13,258 nt of DNA, taken from Actinomycetota bacterium (lineage in GTDB: Bacteria > Actinomycetota > Thermoleophilia > Gaiellales > F1-60-MAGs149). The stretch covers positions 1 through 13,258 of the forward strand of contig CANKHS010000025.1 of assembly GCA_947481755.1 (NCBI GenBank), given 5' to 3'. The translations under genes and the position numbers were made by a program. Shown here piece after piece: positions 5,692 to 11,396 of the stretch (position 1 is the first letter of the stretch; the number at the start of each line of letters is the position of its first letter). The notes under the pieces were generated by a model. It saw nothing but the letters and a program-made list of their open reading frames with translations. It had not been told where the DNA came from and searched no databases.

Positions 5692-6390
5692 CTACGCAGC
5701 GATTGCTGTGCGCTGCGTCGCAGCAACCCGAGCGGGGTCGGGCACGTTCGTACAGATGCCGTCGACACCCATTGCACAGAGGCGCGCGATCGTGGCCGGG
5801 TCGTCTGGTGTCCAGACCCAGATCTCGCCGCCACCGCGGTGCACCTGCGTGACCAGTTTTGGTGTCACGAGGCGATGTTGGACCGTCACGAGATCGATGC
5901 GGTACGCCTTCATCAATAGATCGACACGGCCGGTCCAGACGAACCGCCAGAGGCGATTGGCGGCCCAGCCGAGTGCGCGCACCCAGTCGTGGTGACGGCG
6001 CGGGATTGTGAAGCCGATGCGAATGCGTGGCTCGAGGTGGCGAACCCAGAGCGCCTGCTCCCAGCCGCCGCCGGTCAAGACGACGCGGTCGGTCATCTCG
6101 CCCTCGCGCAAGACGCGCACGAGTTGCTCGGAAAGGCCATTCTGCTTGAGGTCGAGATTGAGTGGGATATTGGCGTGGCGCGCCAACGCCAAGGCGTCGC
6201 GGAGGAGCGGGGCGGTCAGGTTCGCACCCTTTTCGTGAGCCAGCACCAACTCGCCGTCGGAGCCACGGCGGCGGACGTCGACCTCGACCATGTCGCAGTC
6301 GAGTCGGATTGCCTCGGCAATCTGTGCCAGCGTGTTATCGCCAAGTCCAGTGCGGTAGCCGCGATGCGCAATGTGTAGATGCGTACCCAT
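5692..6390 (-). CDS. Glycerophosphodiester phosphodiesterase family protein
   Basis: From ATG 6390 the product is 232 residues, the usual size of soluble GDPD proteins. It begins IAHRGYRTGLGDNTLAQI (residues 7-24), with catalytic H9-R10 and a DNT triplet where the family normally has ENT. It continues with MVEVDVRRR (34-42; E36 and D38 are metal ligands), LVLAHE (48-53; second catalytic H52), LNLDLK (77-82) and the closing WTPDDPATIARLCAMGVDGI (193-212) with CTNVP. GDPD enzymes hydrolyse glycerophosphodiesters to glycerol-3-phosphate and an alcohol; no signal peptide is seen, so it is probably cytoplasmic. An in-frame extension to 6468 is rejected because it would translate the tRNA-Thr terminator, and because a TACGCT box lies exactly 6 nt before ATG 6390. 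The gene converges with the TauE/SafE gene, leaving 4 bp. Confidence 0.87.
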   Translation of the reverse strand: MGTHLHIAHRGYRTGLGDNTLAQIAEAIRLDCDMVEVDVRRRGSDGELVLAHEKGANLTAPLLRDALALARHANIPLNLDLKQNGLSEQLVRVLREGEMTDRVVLTGGGWEQALWVRHLEPRIRIGFTIPRRHHDWVRALGWAANRLWRFVWTGRVDLLMKAYRIDLVTVQHRLVTPKLVTQVHRGGGEIWVWTPDDPATIARLCAMGVDGICTNVPDPARVAATQRTAIAA

Positions 6391-6396
6391 ACACCT

Positions 6397-6402
6397 AGCG
6401 TA
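6397..6402 (-). promoter_or_regulatory. -10 box (TACGCT) of the GDPD gene, leaderless type
   Basis: Read on the minus strand, CGCTACGCT is followed by AGGTGT and then ATG 6390. TANNNT with a 6-nt gap to the start codon is the leaderless arrangement common in Actinobacteria. No Shine-Dalgarno sequence is present. The same 9-mer occurs before the tRNA-Thr and aldo/keto reductase genes. Confidence 0.6.
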
Positions 6403-6441
6403 GCGCTCAGCCACGGGAAAGCCGAAGAAATTCACCGAATC

Positions 6442-6461
6442 AAAATATCCCGCCAGCGGGG
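6442..6461 (-). terminator. Rho-independent terminator of tRNA-Thr
   Basis: On the minus strand, beginning 17 nt after the tRNA, a CCCGC/GCGGG stem (or CCCG-CTGG-CGGG with a tetraloop) is followed by ATATTTT. It is a short GC hairpin with a T-rich tail, correctly placed for the tRNA transcript, and it lies upstream of the GDPD promoter. Confidence 0.65.
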
Positions 6462-6477
6462 AAACCATTGATTCCAG

Positions 6478-6550
6478 AGCCGACGCGCGGACTCGAACCG
6501 CGGACCACTCGCTTACAAGGCGAGAGCTCTACCAGCTGAGCTACGTCGGC
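6478..6550 (-). tRNA. tRNA-Thr (anticodon UGU)
   Basis: The minus strand folds into a full cloverleaf: acceptor GCCGACG/CGTCGGC with seven perfect pairs, D arm GCTC-AGCTGGTA-GAGC, anticodon arm CTCGC-CTTGTAA-GCGAG with anticodon TGT (plus-strand ACA at 6515-6517), variable loop TGGTC, and T arm CGCGG-TTCGAGT-CCGCG. The discriminator base is U (position 6478) and no CCA is encoded. It reads threonine ACA and, by wobble, other ACN codons. A TACGCT box 9 nt upstream and a terminator downstream suggest a single-gene transcript. Confidence 0.97.
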
Positions 6551-6559
6551 AACCTGTGC

Positions 6560-6565
6560 AGCGTA
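6560..6565 (-). promoter_or_regulatory. -10 box (TACGCT) of tRNA-Thr
   Basis: On the minus strand, CGCTACGCT ends 9 nt before the first base of the tRNA, so transcription would start about 2-3 nt upstream of the mature 5' end. The 9-mer is identical to that before the GDPD and aldo/keto reductase genes. The -35 region is not obvious. Confidence 0.55.
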
Positions 6566-6595
6566 GCGACCGATCGATGCGGCATCGTAGGTTCC

Positions 6596-7651
6596 ATGTA
6601 CGACTCGCTTCGCGTCTTGGTGGTCTCCAACATGGTTCCCTCACTCGAGGTACCGCAATATGGCGTGTTTGTGATGCGTCAGACGGCGGCGCTTGAGCAG
6701 GCTGGCTGCACGGTTGAGGTCGTCGGCATCGAGCAGCGCACGACCAGGTTGCCGGGCACGTTGCGCAAGTACGCGCGGTTGCGGAGCCAGGGTGCGCATG
6801 CGGCGGACCGCATGCAGGCCGACGTCGTGTTGGGGCATTACCTCGTTCCAACGGCGCTGATCTGTCGGCGTGTCGCGCGCTCGGTCGGTGCTCCGTACGT
6901 CCTCGTCGCACACGGCGGCGATGTCGGTCATCTTGAGCGGTCTCGACCACTTCGGACCGCGGTGCGGCGTGCGGTGTTTGGGGCTGCCGCCGTCGTGGCC
7001 GTTTCCAGCGAGCTGGCTGCGCGACTGACGGCGGTCTTTCCGGGGCTCGCGGTTGATGTCATCAACACGGGCGTGGACCGAGCGTTGTTTCGTCCAGGCA
7101 CAGGGGATCTATCGGCGTATGGCCCCGCCCCGAGTCGGCCGCTGGTGGTACAGATCGGCAATCTGATCGAGCGCAAGAACCCCGAGCGCCTCGCAGCAGC
7201 AGCAGAGCGACTGTTTGCCGAGCGCGGTGGTGGCGAGCTGTGGATTGCTGGCACGGGGCCGTTGGCCGAACAACTCGAGGGATTGCCGCACGTACGACTC
7301 TTGGGGTCTGTTCGTCCTGACCAGGTGCCTGCGTTGCTGCGCGGTGCGGATGTCGCAACGCTTGTCGCACTCAGCGAGGGCTATGGACTTGGGGCACTCG
7401 AAGCGATCGCCTGTGGCGTGCCCGTCGTCGTCTCCCAGACAGCGCCAGTGGCACGCGATCTGCCGGCAACGGCCGCGGTGCAGGTTGATCCGTACAGCGA
7501 GGACGCGATTCTCGAGGGGCTGCGGGCGGCACTCGAGCTGACACGCGAGGATCCCGCTGGTCAGTCGACGGCAGATGCGCACGCAGATGTCGTCCAAGCC
7601 CGTCGCCTCGCCGATCTACTCGAGCGGGTCGCACGCTCGCGAACTGCCTGA
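6596..7651 (+). CDS. GT-B glycosyltransferase, GT4-like family
   Basis: The 351-residue product has the two Rossmann domains of GT4-type enzymes. The N-terminal acceptor domain starts LRVLVVSNMVPSLEVPQYGV (residues 5-24) and includes APYVLVAHGGDVGHLER (99-115) and VVAVSSELAARL (133-144), ending VINTGVDRALFRPG (155-168). The C-terminal nucleotide-sugar domain has VVQIGNLIERKNPERL (184-199), LWIAGTGPL (215-223) and the EX7E motif in EGYGLGALEAIACGVPVV (261-278; E261 and E269). Such enzymes are retaining glycosyltransferases that transfer sugar from an NDP-sugar to lipids, cell-wall polymers or small molecules at the inner membrane face; donor and acceptor are unknown here. No other cell-envelope gene is adjacent. 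ATG 6596 is the only start preserving the first strand, and only 45 bp separate it from the divergent tRNA. It ends 6 bp from a convergent gene. Confidence 0.9.
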   Translation: MYDSLRVLVVSNMVPSLEVPQYGVFVMRQTAALEQAGCTVEVVGIEQRTTRLPGTLRKYARLRSQGAHAADRMQADVVLGHYLVPTALICRRVARSVGAPYVLVAHGGDVGHLERSRPLRTAVRRAVFGAAAVVAVSSELAARLTAVFPGLAVDVINTGVDRALFRPGTGDLSAYGPAPSRPLVVQIGNLIERKNPERLAAAAERLFAERGGGELWIAGTGPLAEQLEGLPHVRLLGSVRPDQVPALLRGADVATLVALSEGYGLGALEAIACGVPVVVSQTAPVARDLPATAAVQVDPYSEDAILEGLRAALELTREDPAGQSTADAHADVVQARRLADLLERVARSRTA

Positions 7652-7657
7652 TCGCGC

Positions 7658-8662
7658 CTAGTCGGCGGTAACGGTCGACGACTCTTCGACGTAGGGAGCG
7701 ACGCCAAAGTCGTCTTCCCAGAGATCTTCGACGGTACGAAACTCTTCGTCGGTGAGTGGCGGCGTGTCGGACGTTGCGGCAAACTCGTCGATCTGCTCAG
7801 CGTTGTAGATATTTGGCAGCACGGAGGCAACGACGTTCTCGTGCAGCAGCCACTGGATCGCGGCCTGGCCCATCGTGCGATCTTCGCGCTCGAGGAACCG
7901 CACCTGTTCGACCTTCTGAACGCCCTCCACAAGCCACGACTTGGGGCGATGCTTGCGGTGATCGTTGTCGTCAAAGACGGTCTCGAGCGTGTACTTGCCT
8001 TCGAGCATGCCGGACGAGTGGGGGACACGCACGACGATCGAGGTGTCGTTGTTCTTTGCGCTGGCGATGAAATCGCGGCCAGGCTGTTGCTCGAGCAGGT
8101 TGTGGATCACCTGAATCGCGTGGATAGGGCGATTCTCGATGGCCCACAAACCCTCTGTGCGCCAGCCGATGGCGGGGCCGAGGGCGACGCCGATCGAGCC
8201 GATCGTGCCTGCCTGCACGAGACCATCGAGCATCTCGAAGAGTCCATCGTCCTGGAGCGCATCGAGGCGTGGATTATGGAGCTGGTAGAAATCGATGTGA
8301 TCGCGACCGAGGCGACGCAGGCTCTGCTCAAGCGCGTACTTGACGAACGCGGGCGTCCAGTCATGCGGGCGCTCGACGTGGCCCTTGCGCTCCCACGGCG
8401 AGTAGATGTCGTAGCCAAACTTGGTGCCGATGACGACCTCGGAGTCGGCGCCGAATGCCTTCTCCAGCAGTGTTTCTCCGCGACCCTCACCGTAGGTGTC
8501 GGCCGTGTCGAAGAAGTTGATGCCGCGATCGCGGGCGTGGCGGAGGAGGGCTACGGCTTCGTCGTCGGAGTACTCGCCCCACCAACCGGTGGCGACAGTC
8601 CAGACGCCAAAACCAACCTCAGAGACGTTGACACCACTGGATCCGAGCGCGCGCTGTTTCAT
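7658..8662 (-). CDS. Aldo/keto reductase
   Basis: From ATG 8662 the product is 334 residues, a standard length for this (beta/alpha)8 NAD(P)H-dependent oxidoreductase family. The catalytic tetrad is intact: D52 and Y57 in INFFDTADTYGEGRGE, K81 in VVIGTKFGYD, and H129 in DHIDFYQLHNPRL. The opening KQRALGSSGVNVSEVGFGVW is typical of the bacterial branch that includes YhdN and Tas-like proteins. It would reduce an aldehyde or ketone in the cytoplasm; the substrate is unknown. A 68-residue in-frame extension to 8866 is rejected because it overlaps the divergent nagA coding region, lacks family similarity, and because a TACGCT box sits exactly 6 nt before ATG 8662. It converges with the glycosyltransferase gene with a 6-bp gap. 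The C-terminal tail (YVEESSTVTAD) is acidic and unremarkable. Confidence 0.93.
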   Translation of the reverse strand: MKQRALGSSGVNVSEVGFGVWTVATGWWGEYSDDEAVALLRHARDRGINFFDTADTYGEGRGETLLEKAFGADSEVVIGTKFGYDIYSPWERKGHVERPHDWTPAFVKYALEQSLRRLGRDHIDFYQLHNPRLDALQDDGLFEMLDGLVQAGTIGSIGVALGPAIGWRTEGLWAIENRPIHAIQVIHNLLEQQPGRDFIASAKNNDTSIVVRVPHSSGMLEGKYTLETVFDDNDHRKHRPKSWLVEGVQKVEQVRFLEREDRTMGQAAIQWLLHENVVASVLPNIYNAEQIDEFAATSDTPPLTDEEFRTVEDLWEDDFGVAPYVEESSTVTAD

Positions 8663-8668
8663 ACTTGG

Positions 8669-8674
8669 AGCGTA
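8669..8674 (-). promoter_or_regulatory. -10 box (TACGCT) of the aldo/keto reductase gene, leaderless type
   Basis: On the minus strand, CGCTACGCT is followed by CCAAGT and ATG 8662: TANNNT, 6 nt, start codon. There is no Shine-Dalgarno sequence. TTGACG at 8706-8701 (minus strand) is the best -35-like hexamer, but at 26 bp it is too far for a standard promoter. Confidence 0.6.
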
Positions 8675-8712
8675 GCGCGGGTACGTCGTGCCGTGCGAGG
8701 CGTCAATTTTTG

Positions 8713-8718
8713 TAGAGT
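8713..8718 (+). promoter_or_regulatory. Candidate -10 box of nagA
   Basis: TAGAGT, preceded by TG as TGTAGAGT, lies in the 78-bp gap between the divergent aldo/keto reductase and nagA genes. It would give a leader of about 16 nt containing GGGAGG (8734-8739). No clear -35 element is seen. Confidence 0.35.
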
Positions 8719-8740
8719 GGGTCGTCCTACGTCGGGAGGC

Positions 8741-9898
8741 ATGCGTGTCGAAGCAGGGACTGTTGCGGTGAGGCTGCTGACCGATCTGCAGTGGCTCGAC
8801 ACAGATGGCGCTCTCGAGGCCGGCTGGATTCTGATCGAACACGATCGCATCAGCGACTGTGGACACGGCGATCCGCCGCAGTCAGCAGGAGCAACGGTCG
8901 AGTCGCTTGGGGGTGCCATCGTGCTGCCTGGCTTTATCGACCTACACTGCCACGGCGGTGGGGGAGGGTCGTATCTATCGGGCTCGACGGATGAGGCGCG
9001 CCAAGCGGCGCTGACGCATCGCAGACGTGGCACGACGACGAGCCTTGGCAGTCTGGCTTCGGCGTCTCACAGCGACCTGCTGCGACAAATCGAGGCGCTG
9101 CTACCACTCGTCGCCGAAGGCACGCTGGTGGGTATCCACCTCGAGGGGCCATGGTTGGCGCCGGACTACTGTGGCGCACACGATCCCGCCGTTTTGCGTG
9201 GGGTTACCGACGATGAGGTAGCCGAGTTGCTTGCCAGCGGCGAGATCGCGATGGTGACGTTGGCGCCGGAGGTCGATGGCGTGCTCGCTGTGATCCCAAA
9301 GCTCGTCGCTGCCGGAGTAGTCGTGGCGATTGGGCACACCGGTGCGGACGCGTCAGTCGTTAGACAGGCTATCCATGCCGGCGCGCGTGTCGCGACGCAT
9401 CTCTTCAATGCCATGCCACCGTTGCATCACAGGCAGCCTGGTCCCGTGGCAACGCTCCTGCTCGACCAACGTGTGACGATCGAGCTGATCGCTGATCTTG
9501 AGCATGTGGCACCAGCGATGCTCGAGTTGGCTATCCGTAGTGCTCGTCCAGACCGCGTCGCGCTGATTACCGATGCTATTGCGGCCGCCGACGATGGCGA
9601 CGGCGACCACCGATTGGGCAAAATGGACGTCGTCGTTTCGGGTGGTGTCGCGCGACTGCGGGACGGAGGAGCGTTGGCGGGGAGCACGCTCACCCAGGAT
9701 GCTGCACTGCGACATCTGGTCGAGGTCGTGGGCGTTGATTTGGCGGCAGCATCAACGATGCTCTCGGCGACACCAGCCCGAGCACTTGGGTTGTCAGATC
9801 GTGGGCAGATTGCTGCTGGACTGCGTGCCGATCTCGTGGTGCTGACACCGGCGCTTGAGGTTGTCGACGTCTTCCGCGCAGGCGAACGCGTCGACTAG
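8741..9898 (+). CDS. nagA: N-acetylglucosamine-6-phosphate deacetylase
   Basis: The 385-residue product (from ATG 8741) is a full-length amidohydrolase that removes acetate from GlcNAc-6-phosphate to give glucosamine-6-phosphate, in amino-sugar catabolism and cell-wall recycling. Signatures are LPGFIDLHCHGGGG (62-75; H69 and H71), GIHLEGPWLAP (131-141; metal ligand E135), AIGHTGAD (196-203; H199), ATHLFNAMPPLHHR (218-231; H220), ADLEHV (251-256; H255, where the family usually has ADGxH), LITDAIAAA (275-283; catalytic D278) and LAGSTLTQDAALR (312-324). The start is uncertain: GGGAGG lies only 1 nt before ATG 8741, whereas the in-frame GTG at 8768 has AGGGA 8 nt upstream and fits where homologues begin. 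No nagB is in view. The gene overlaps the convergent ROK kinase gene by 4 bp at CTAG. Confidence 0.92.
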   Translation: MRVEAGTVAVRLLTDLQWLDTDGALEAGWILIEHDRISDCGHGDPPQSAGATVESLGGAIVLPGFIDLHCHGGGGGSYLSGSTDEARQAALTHRRRGTTTSLGSLASASHSDLLRQIEALLPLVAEGTLVGIHLEGPWLAPDYCGAHDPAVLRGVTDDEVAELLASGEIAMVTLAPEVDGVLAVIPKLVAAGVVVAIGHTGADASVVRQAIHAGARVATHLFNAMPPLHHRQPGPVATLLLDQRVTIELIADLEHVAPAMLELAIRSARPDRVALITDAIAAADDGDGDHRLGKMDVVVSGGVARLRDGGALAGSTLTQDAALRHLVEVVGVDLAAASTMLSATPARALGLSDRGQIAAGLRADLVVLTPALEVVDVFRAGERVD

Positions 9899-10866
9899 CG
9901 CTGCGCGAGACGATCGCCAGCGATACGTGCGGCACCGAGCGCGCCACAGTCGTCGCCGAGTTCGGAGAGGACAATCCGGTTCGCGACGTCGGAGCGCAAC
10001 AGGACTGGCTGTGCGGCTATGCGGACGTCGTTGAGGAAGTGGTCGCCCAGTCGCGTCGCCAAGCCGCCACCGATCACCACACAGTCGACGTCAAGCAGAT
10101 TCGCAGCGCTACCAGCGGCCGTACCGACTGCGCGCGCGGCCTGGGCAATCAGTTCTAGCGCGAGCTCGTCGCGTTGCAGGCACGCATCGAGCCAGACGCG
10201 GCTCGTAAGGCGGCTACGGCCCTGCTCCTCCATCAATGCGAAGAGGGCCGTTTTGTGTCCTGCCGCGTGGTGGTCGCGGGCGATCTGTTCGAGTGCGCCA
10301 CGGCCGGCGTAGGCCTCGAGGCAGCCTCGGCGCCCACAGCCACACTGGTTTCCGTCTTGCACGATCACGGTGTGGCCGATCTCGCCTGCAGCGCCAGCGC
10401 CCACCCAGAGTTCGTGGTTGAGAATCAGACCGCCGCCGACACCCGTACCGCAGAAGATGCCGAGCAGGTTGGCTCTGCCGCGGCCAGCACCGAGGCGGTG
10501 CTCGGCCACCATGCTCGCCTGTACGTCGTTGGTGAGCGCAACGGGTACGCCGAACATCTCGCCGACGATTTCTGCGACGGGGACGGGTTGGTCCCAGCCG
10601 GCGACATTGACGGCTTGGAGCACGACACCCGCAGCTGCATCGATCTGACCAGGAGCGCCAATACCGATCGTGCTGATTGCGGATGCTGGCTGATCTGCGC
10701 GCGCGAGTAGTTGCTCGATTGTCTCCTGGACTGCAGCAAGCACGGCGTCCGGGCCACCCATGACTGGGGTCGCGCGACGCTTGCGGGCCACGATCGAGTC
10801 GTCGTCGGCGACAAGTAGCGTCTGAATTTTCGTCGCCCCAAGATCGACGCCCACGCGAAGATTCAT
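9895..10866 (-). CDS. ROK-family sugar kinase (glucokinase-like)
   Basis: From ATG 10866 the product has 323 residues, normal for ROK kinases. It opens with the phosphate-binding RVGVDLGATKIQTLLV (residues 4-19; D8, G10, T12). The putative catalytic base is D114 in LTNDVQASMVAEHRLGAGRG (111-130). GIFCGTGVGGGLI (136-148) is the second phosphate loop, and GEIGHTVIV (161-169) with CGCGRRGCLEAYAGRG (175-190) forms the ROK zinc signature with C175, C177 and C182. ROK kinases phosphorylate glucose or N-acetylated hexosamines with ATP; glucose is the most common substrate, but a tail-to-tail nagA neighbour makes N-acetylglucosamine possible. There is no N-terminal helix-turn-helix, so it is an enzyme rather than a NagC-type repressor. 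A TTG-initiated extension to 10896 adds ten residues with no family match. It overlaps nagA by 4 bp. Confidence 0.92.
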   Translation of the reverse strand: MNLRVGVDLGATKIQTLLVADDDSIVARKRRATPVMGGPDAVLAAVQETIEQLLARADQPASAISTIGIGAPGQIDAAAGVVLQAVNVAGWDQPVPVAEIVGEMFGVPVALTNDVQASMVAEHRLGAGRGRANLLGIFCGTGVGGGLILNHELWVGAGAAGEIGHTVIVQDGNQCGCGRRGCLEAYAGRGALEQIARDHHAAGHKTALFALMEEQGRSRLTSRVWLDACLQRDELALELIAQAARAVGTAAGSAANLLDVDCVVIGGGLATRLGDHFLNDVRIAAQPVLLRSDVANRIVLSELGDDCGALGAARIAGDRLAQR

Positions 10867-10959
10867 CGACTCGTTCCAGTCATCTGCTGAGAGCAATTCC
10901 TATCCACGCGGGACGACGTTACCACTCGGAGACGGACTCCCGACGAGAGAATCGGCGTT

Positions 10960-10974
10960 GGATCCTGACGATCC
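10960..10974 (+). repeat. Short dyad upstream of secG
   Basis: GGATC (10960-10964), CTGAC, then GATCC (10970-10974), ending 3 bp before the secG -10 box. It covers the spacer region where a regulator could act. The arms are only 5 bp, so chance is a real alternative. Confidence 0.25.
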
Positions 10975-10977
10975 GGG

Positions 10978-10983
10978 TAGACT
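10978..10983 (+). promoter_or_regulatory. secG: -10 box (TAGACT) of secG, leaderless type
   Basis: TAGACT, then CCGCGC, then ATG 10990: the TANNNT-N6-start pattern again. There is no Shine-Dalgarno sequence upstream of the start, supporting a leaderless message. A TTGGAT at 10958 is too close (14 bp) for a normal -35 element. Confidence 0.6.
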
Positions 10984-10989
10984 CCGCGC

Positions 10990-11217
10990 ATGCTTGAAGG
11001 CGTCTTTGTTGCATTACAGGTGATTCTTGGGGTCCTCGCGATTGTGCTCGTGCTTGCTCACTCGGGCAAGGACTCGGGCCTCTCGGGTGCCTTTGGCATT
11101 GGCCAGTCCCAGTTTGGGGCGACGCAGGTGATGGAACGCAATCTGACGCGCTTCACGGTCATTATCGCGATCCTGCTCGTCGCGAACACAATCTTCCTGG
11201 GCTTCCTGCTCGCATGA
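10990..11217 (+). CDS. secG: Protein translocase subunit SecG
   Basis: The 75-residue product has the SecG layout: a first membrane helix (about residues 4-23), the conserved cytoplasmic loop LAHSGKDSGLSGAFG (22-36) with its Gly/Ser-rich continuation GIGQSQFGATQVMERN, and a second helix (about 54-74). SecG is the small accessory subunit of the SecYEG channel and aids SecA-driven protein export across the cytoplasmic membrane. Length and motif are typical for Actinobacteria. A TAGACT box six bases before the ATG indicates a leaderless transcript. The stop TGA overlaps the ATG of the following small ORF as ATGA, so secG probably heads a three-gene coupled unit with that ORF and the HAD phosphatase. 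It is divergent from the ROK kinase gene, with 123 bp between start codons. Confidence 0.96.
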   Translation: MLEGVFVALQVILGVLAIVLVLAHSGKDSGLSGAFGIGQSQFGATQVMERNLTRFTVIIAILLVANTIFLGFLLA

Positions 11218-11396
11218 GTCCAGAAACGCGCGAGACCCGCGTGAGCGGGCCTCGGCGTCGTGCGGGAGGGGTGGAAGATGACCACGGGGAGACCGTGGTG
11301 GAGATCATCTTTCCGGTTGTACATGAGATCCTTCGCAGGACGGAAGCGCGTCGGCCGAGTCGTCACCCCCAGCGCCGTATGAGGCCGTGCAGATGA
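11214..11396 (+). CDS. Small hypothetical protein coupled to secG and HAD gene
   Basis: A 60-codon frame exactly fills the space between secG and the HAD phosphatase gene. Its ATG overlaps the secG stop as ATGA, and its TGA overlaps the HAD ATG as ATGA. Such coupling at both ends is hard to explain by chance alone. The product is basic: an Arg-rich start (TRETRVSGPRRRAGG), an acidic patch (EDDHGE), a possible amphipathic helix (TVVEIIFPVVHEILRRTEAR, about residues 28-47) and an Arg/Pro-rich tail (RRPSRHPQRRMRPCR). I recognise no family. A nucleic-acid- or membrane-surface-binding role can only be guessed. The same DNA folds into at least two hairpins (11232-11253 and 11275-11311), so the alternative is a structured intercistronic RNA with an accidental frame. 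Confidence 0.5.
   Translation: MSPETRETRVSGPRRRAGGVEDDHGETVVEIIFPVVHEILRRTEARRPSRHPQRRMRPCR
11232..11253 (+). repeat. Hairpin with GNRA-type loop between secG and HAD gene
   Basis: CCCGC (11236-11240) and GCGGG (11245-11249) enclose GTGA, a GNRA tetraloop. After one A-C mismatch the stem continues with GAG (11232-11234) and CTC (11251-11253). It lies 15 nt after the secG stop. No T-run follows, so it is probably not a terminator. Confidence 0.4.
11275..11311 (+). repeat. Long bulged hairpin between secG and HAD gene
   Basis: The upper stem ACCACGG (11281-11287) and CCGTGGT (11293-11299) closes a GGAGA loop. The lower stem AAGATG (11275-11280) pairs with CATCTT (11306-11311), with a 6-nt one-sided bulge that again contains GGAGA (11300-11304). 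This gives thirteen perfect pairs in two blocks. It is not followed by a T-run. Confidence 0.42.

Noticed and set aside
6391..6468. 26-residue N-terminal extension of the GDPD protein
   Set aside because: It includes the tRNA-Thr terminator and the TACGCT -10 box; HRG is normally close to the N-terminus.
7841..8740. 300-codon N-terminal extension of the nagA frame
   Set aside because: It lies antisense to the complete aldo/keto reductase gene, shows no domain, and the NagA family begins at about 8741-8768.
8663..8866. 68-residue N-terminal extension of the aldo/keto reductase
   Set aside because: It overlaps the start of nagA on the other strand and precedes a normal family N-terminus; a -10 box sits between.
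10174..10710. 178-codon plus-strand open frame within the ROK kinase gene
   Set aside because: It is antisense to all the ROK motifs with no recognisable product.
9895..10866. NagC-type ROK transcriptional repressor
   Set aside because: There is no N-terminal helix-turn-helix domain; the protein begins directly with the kinase phosphate loop.
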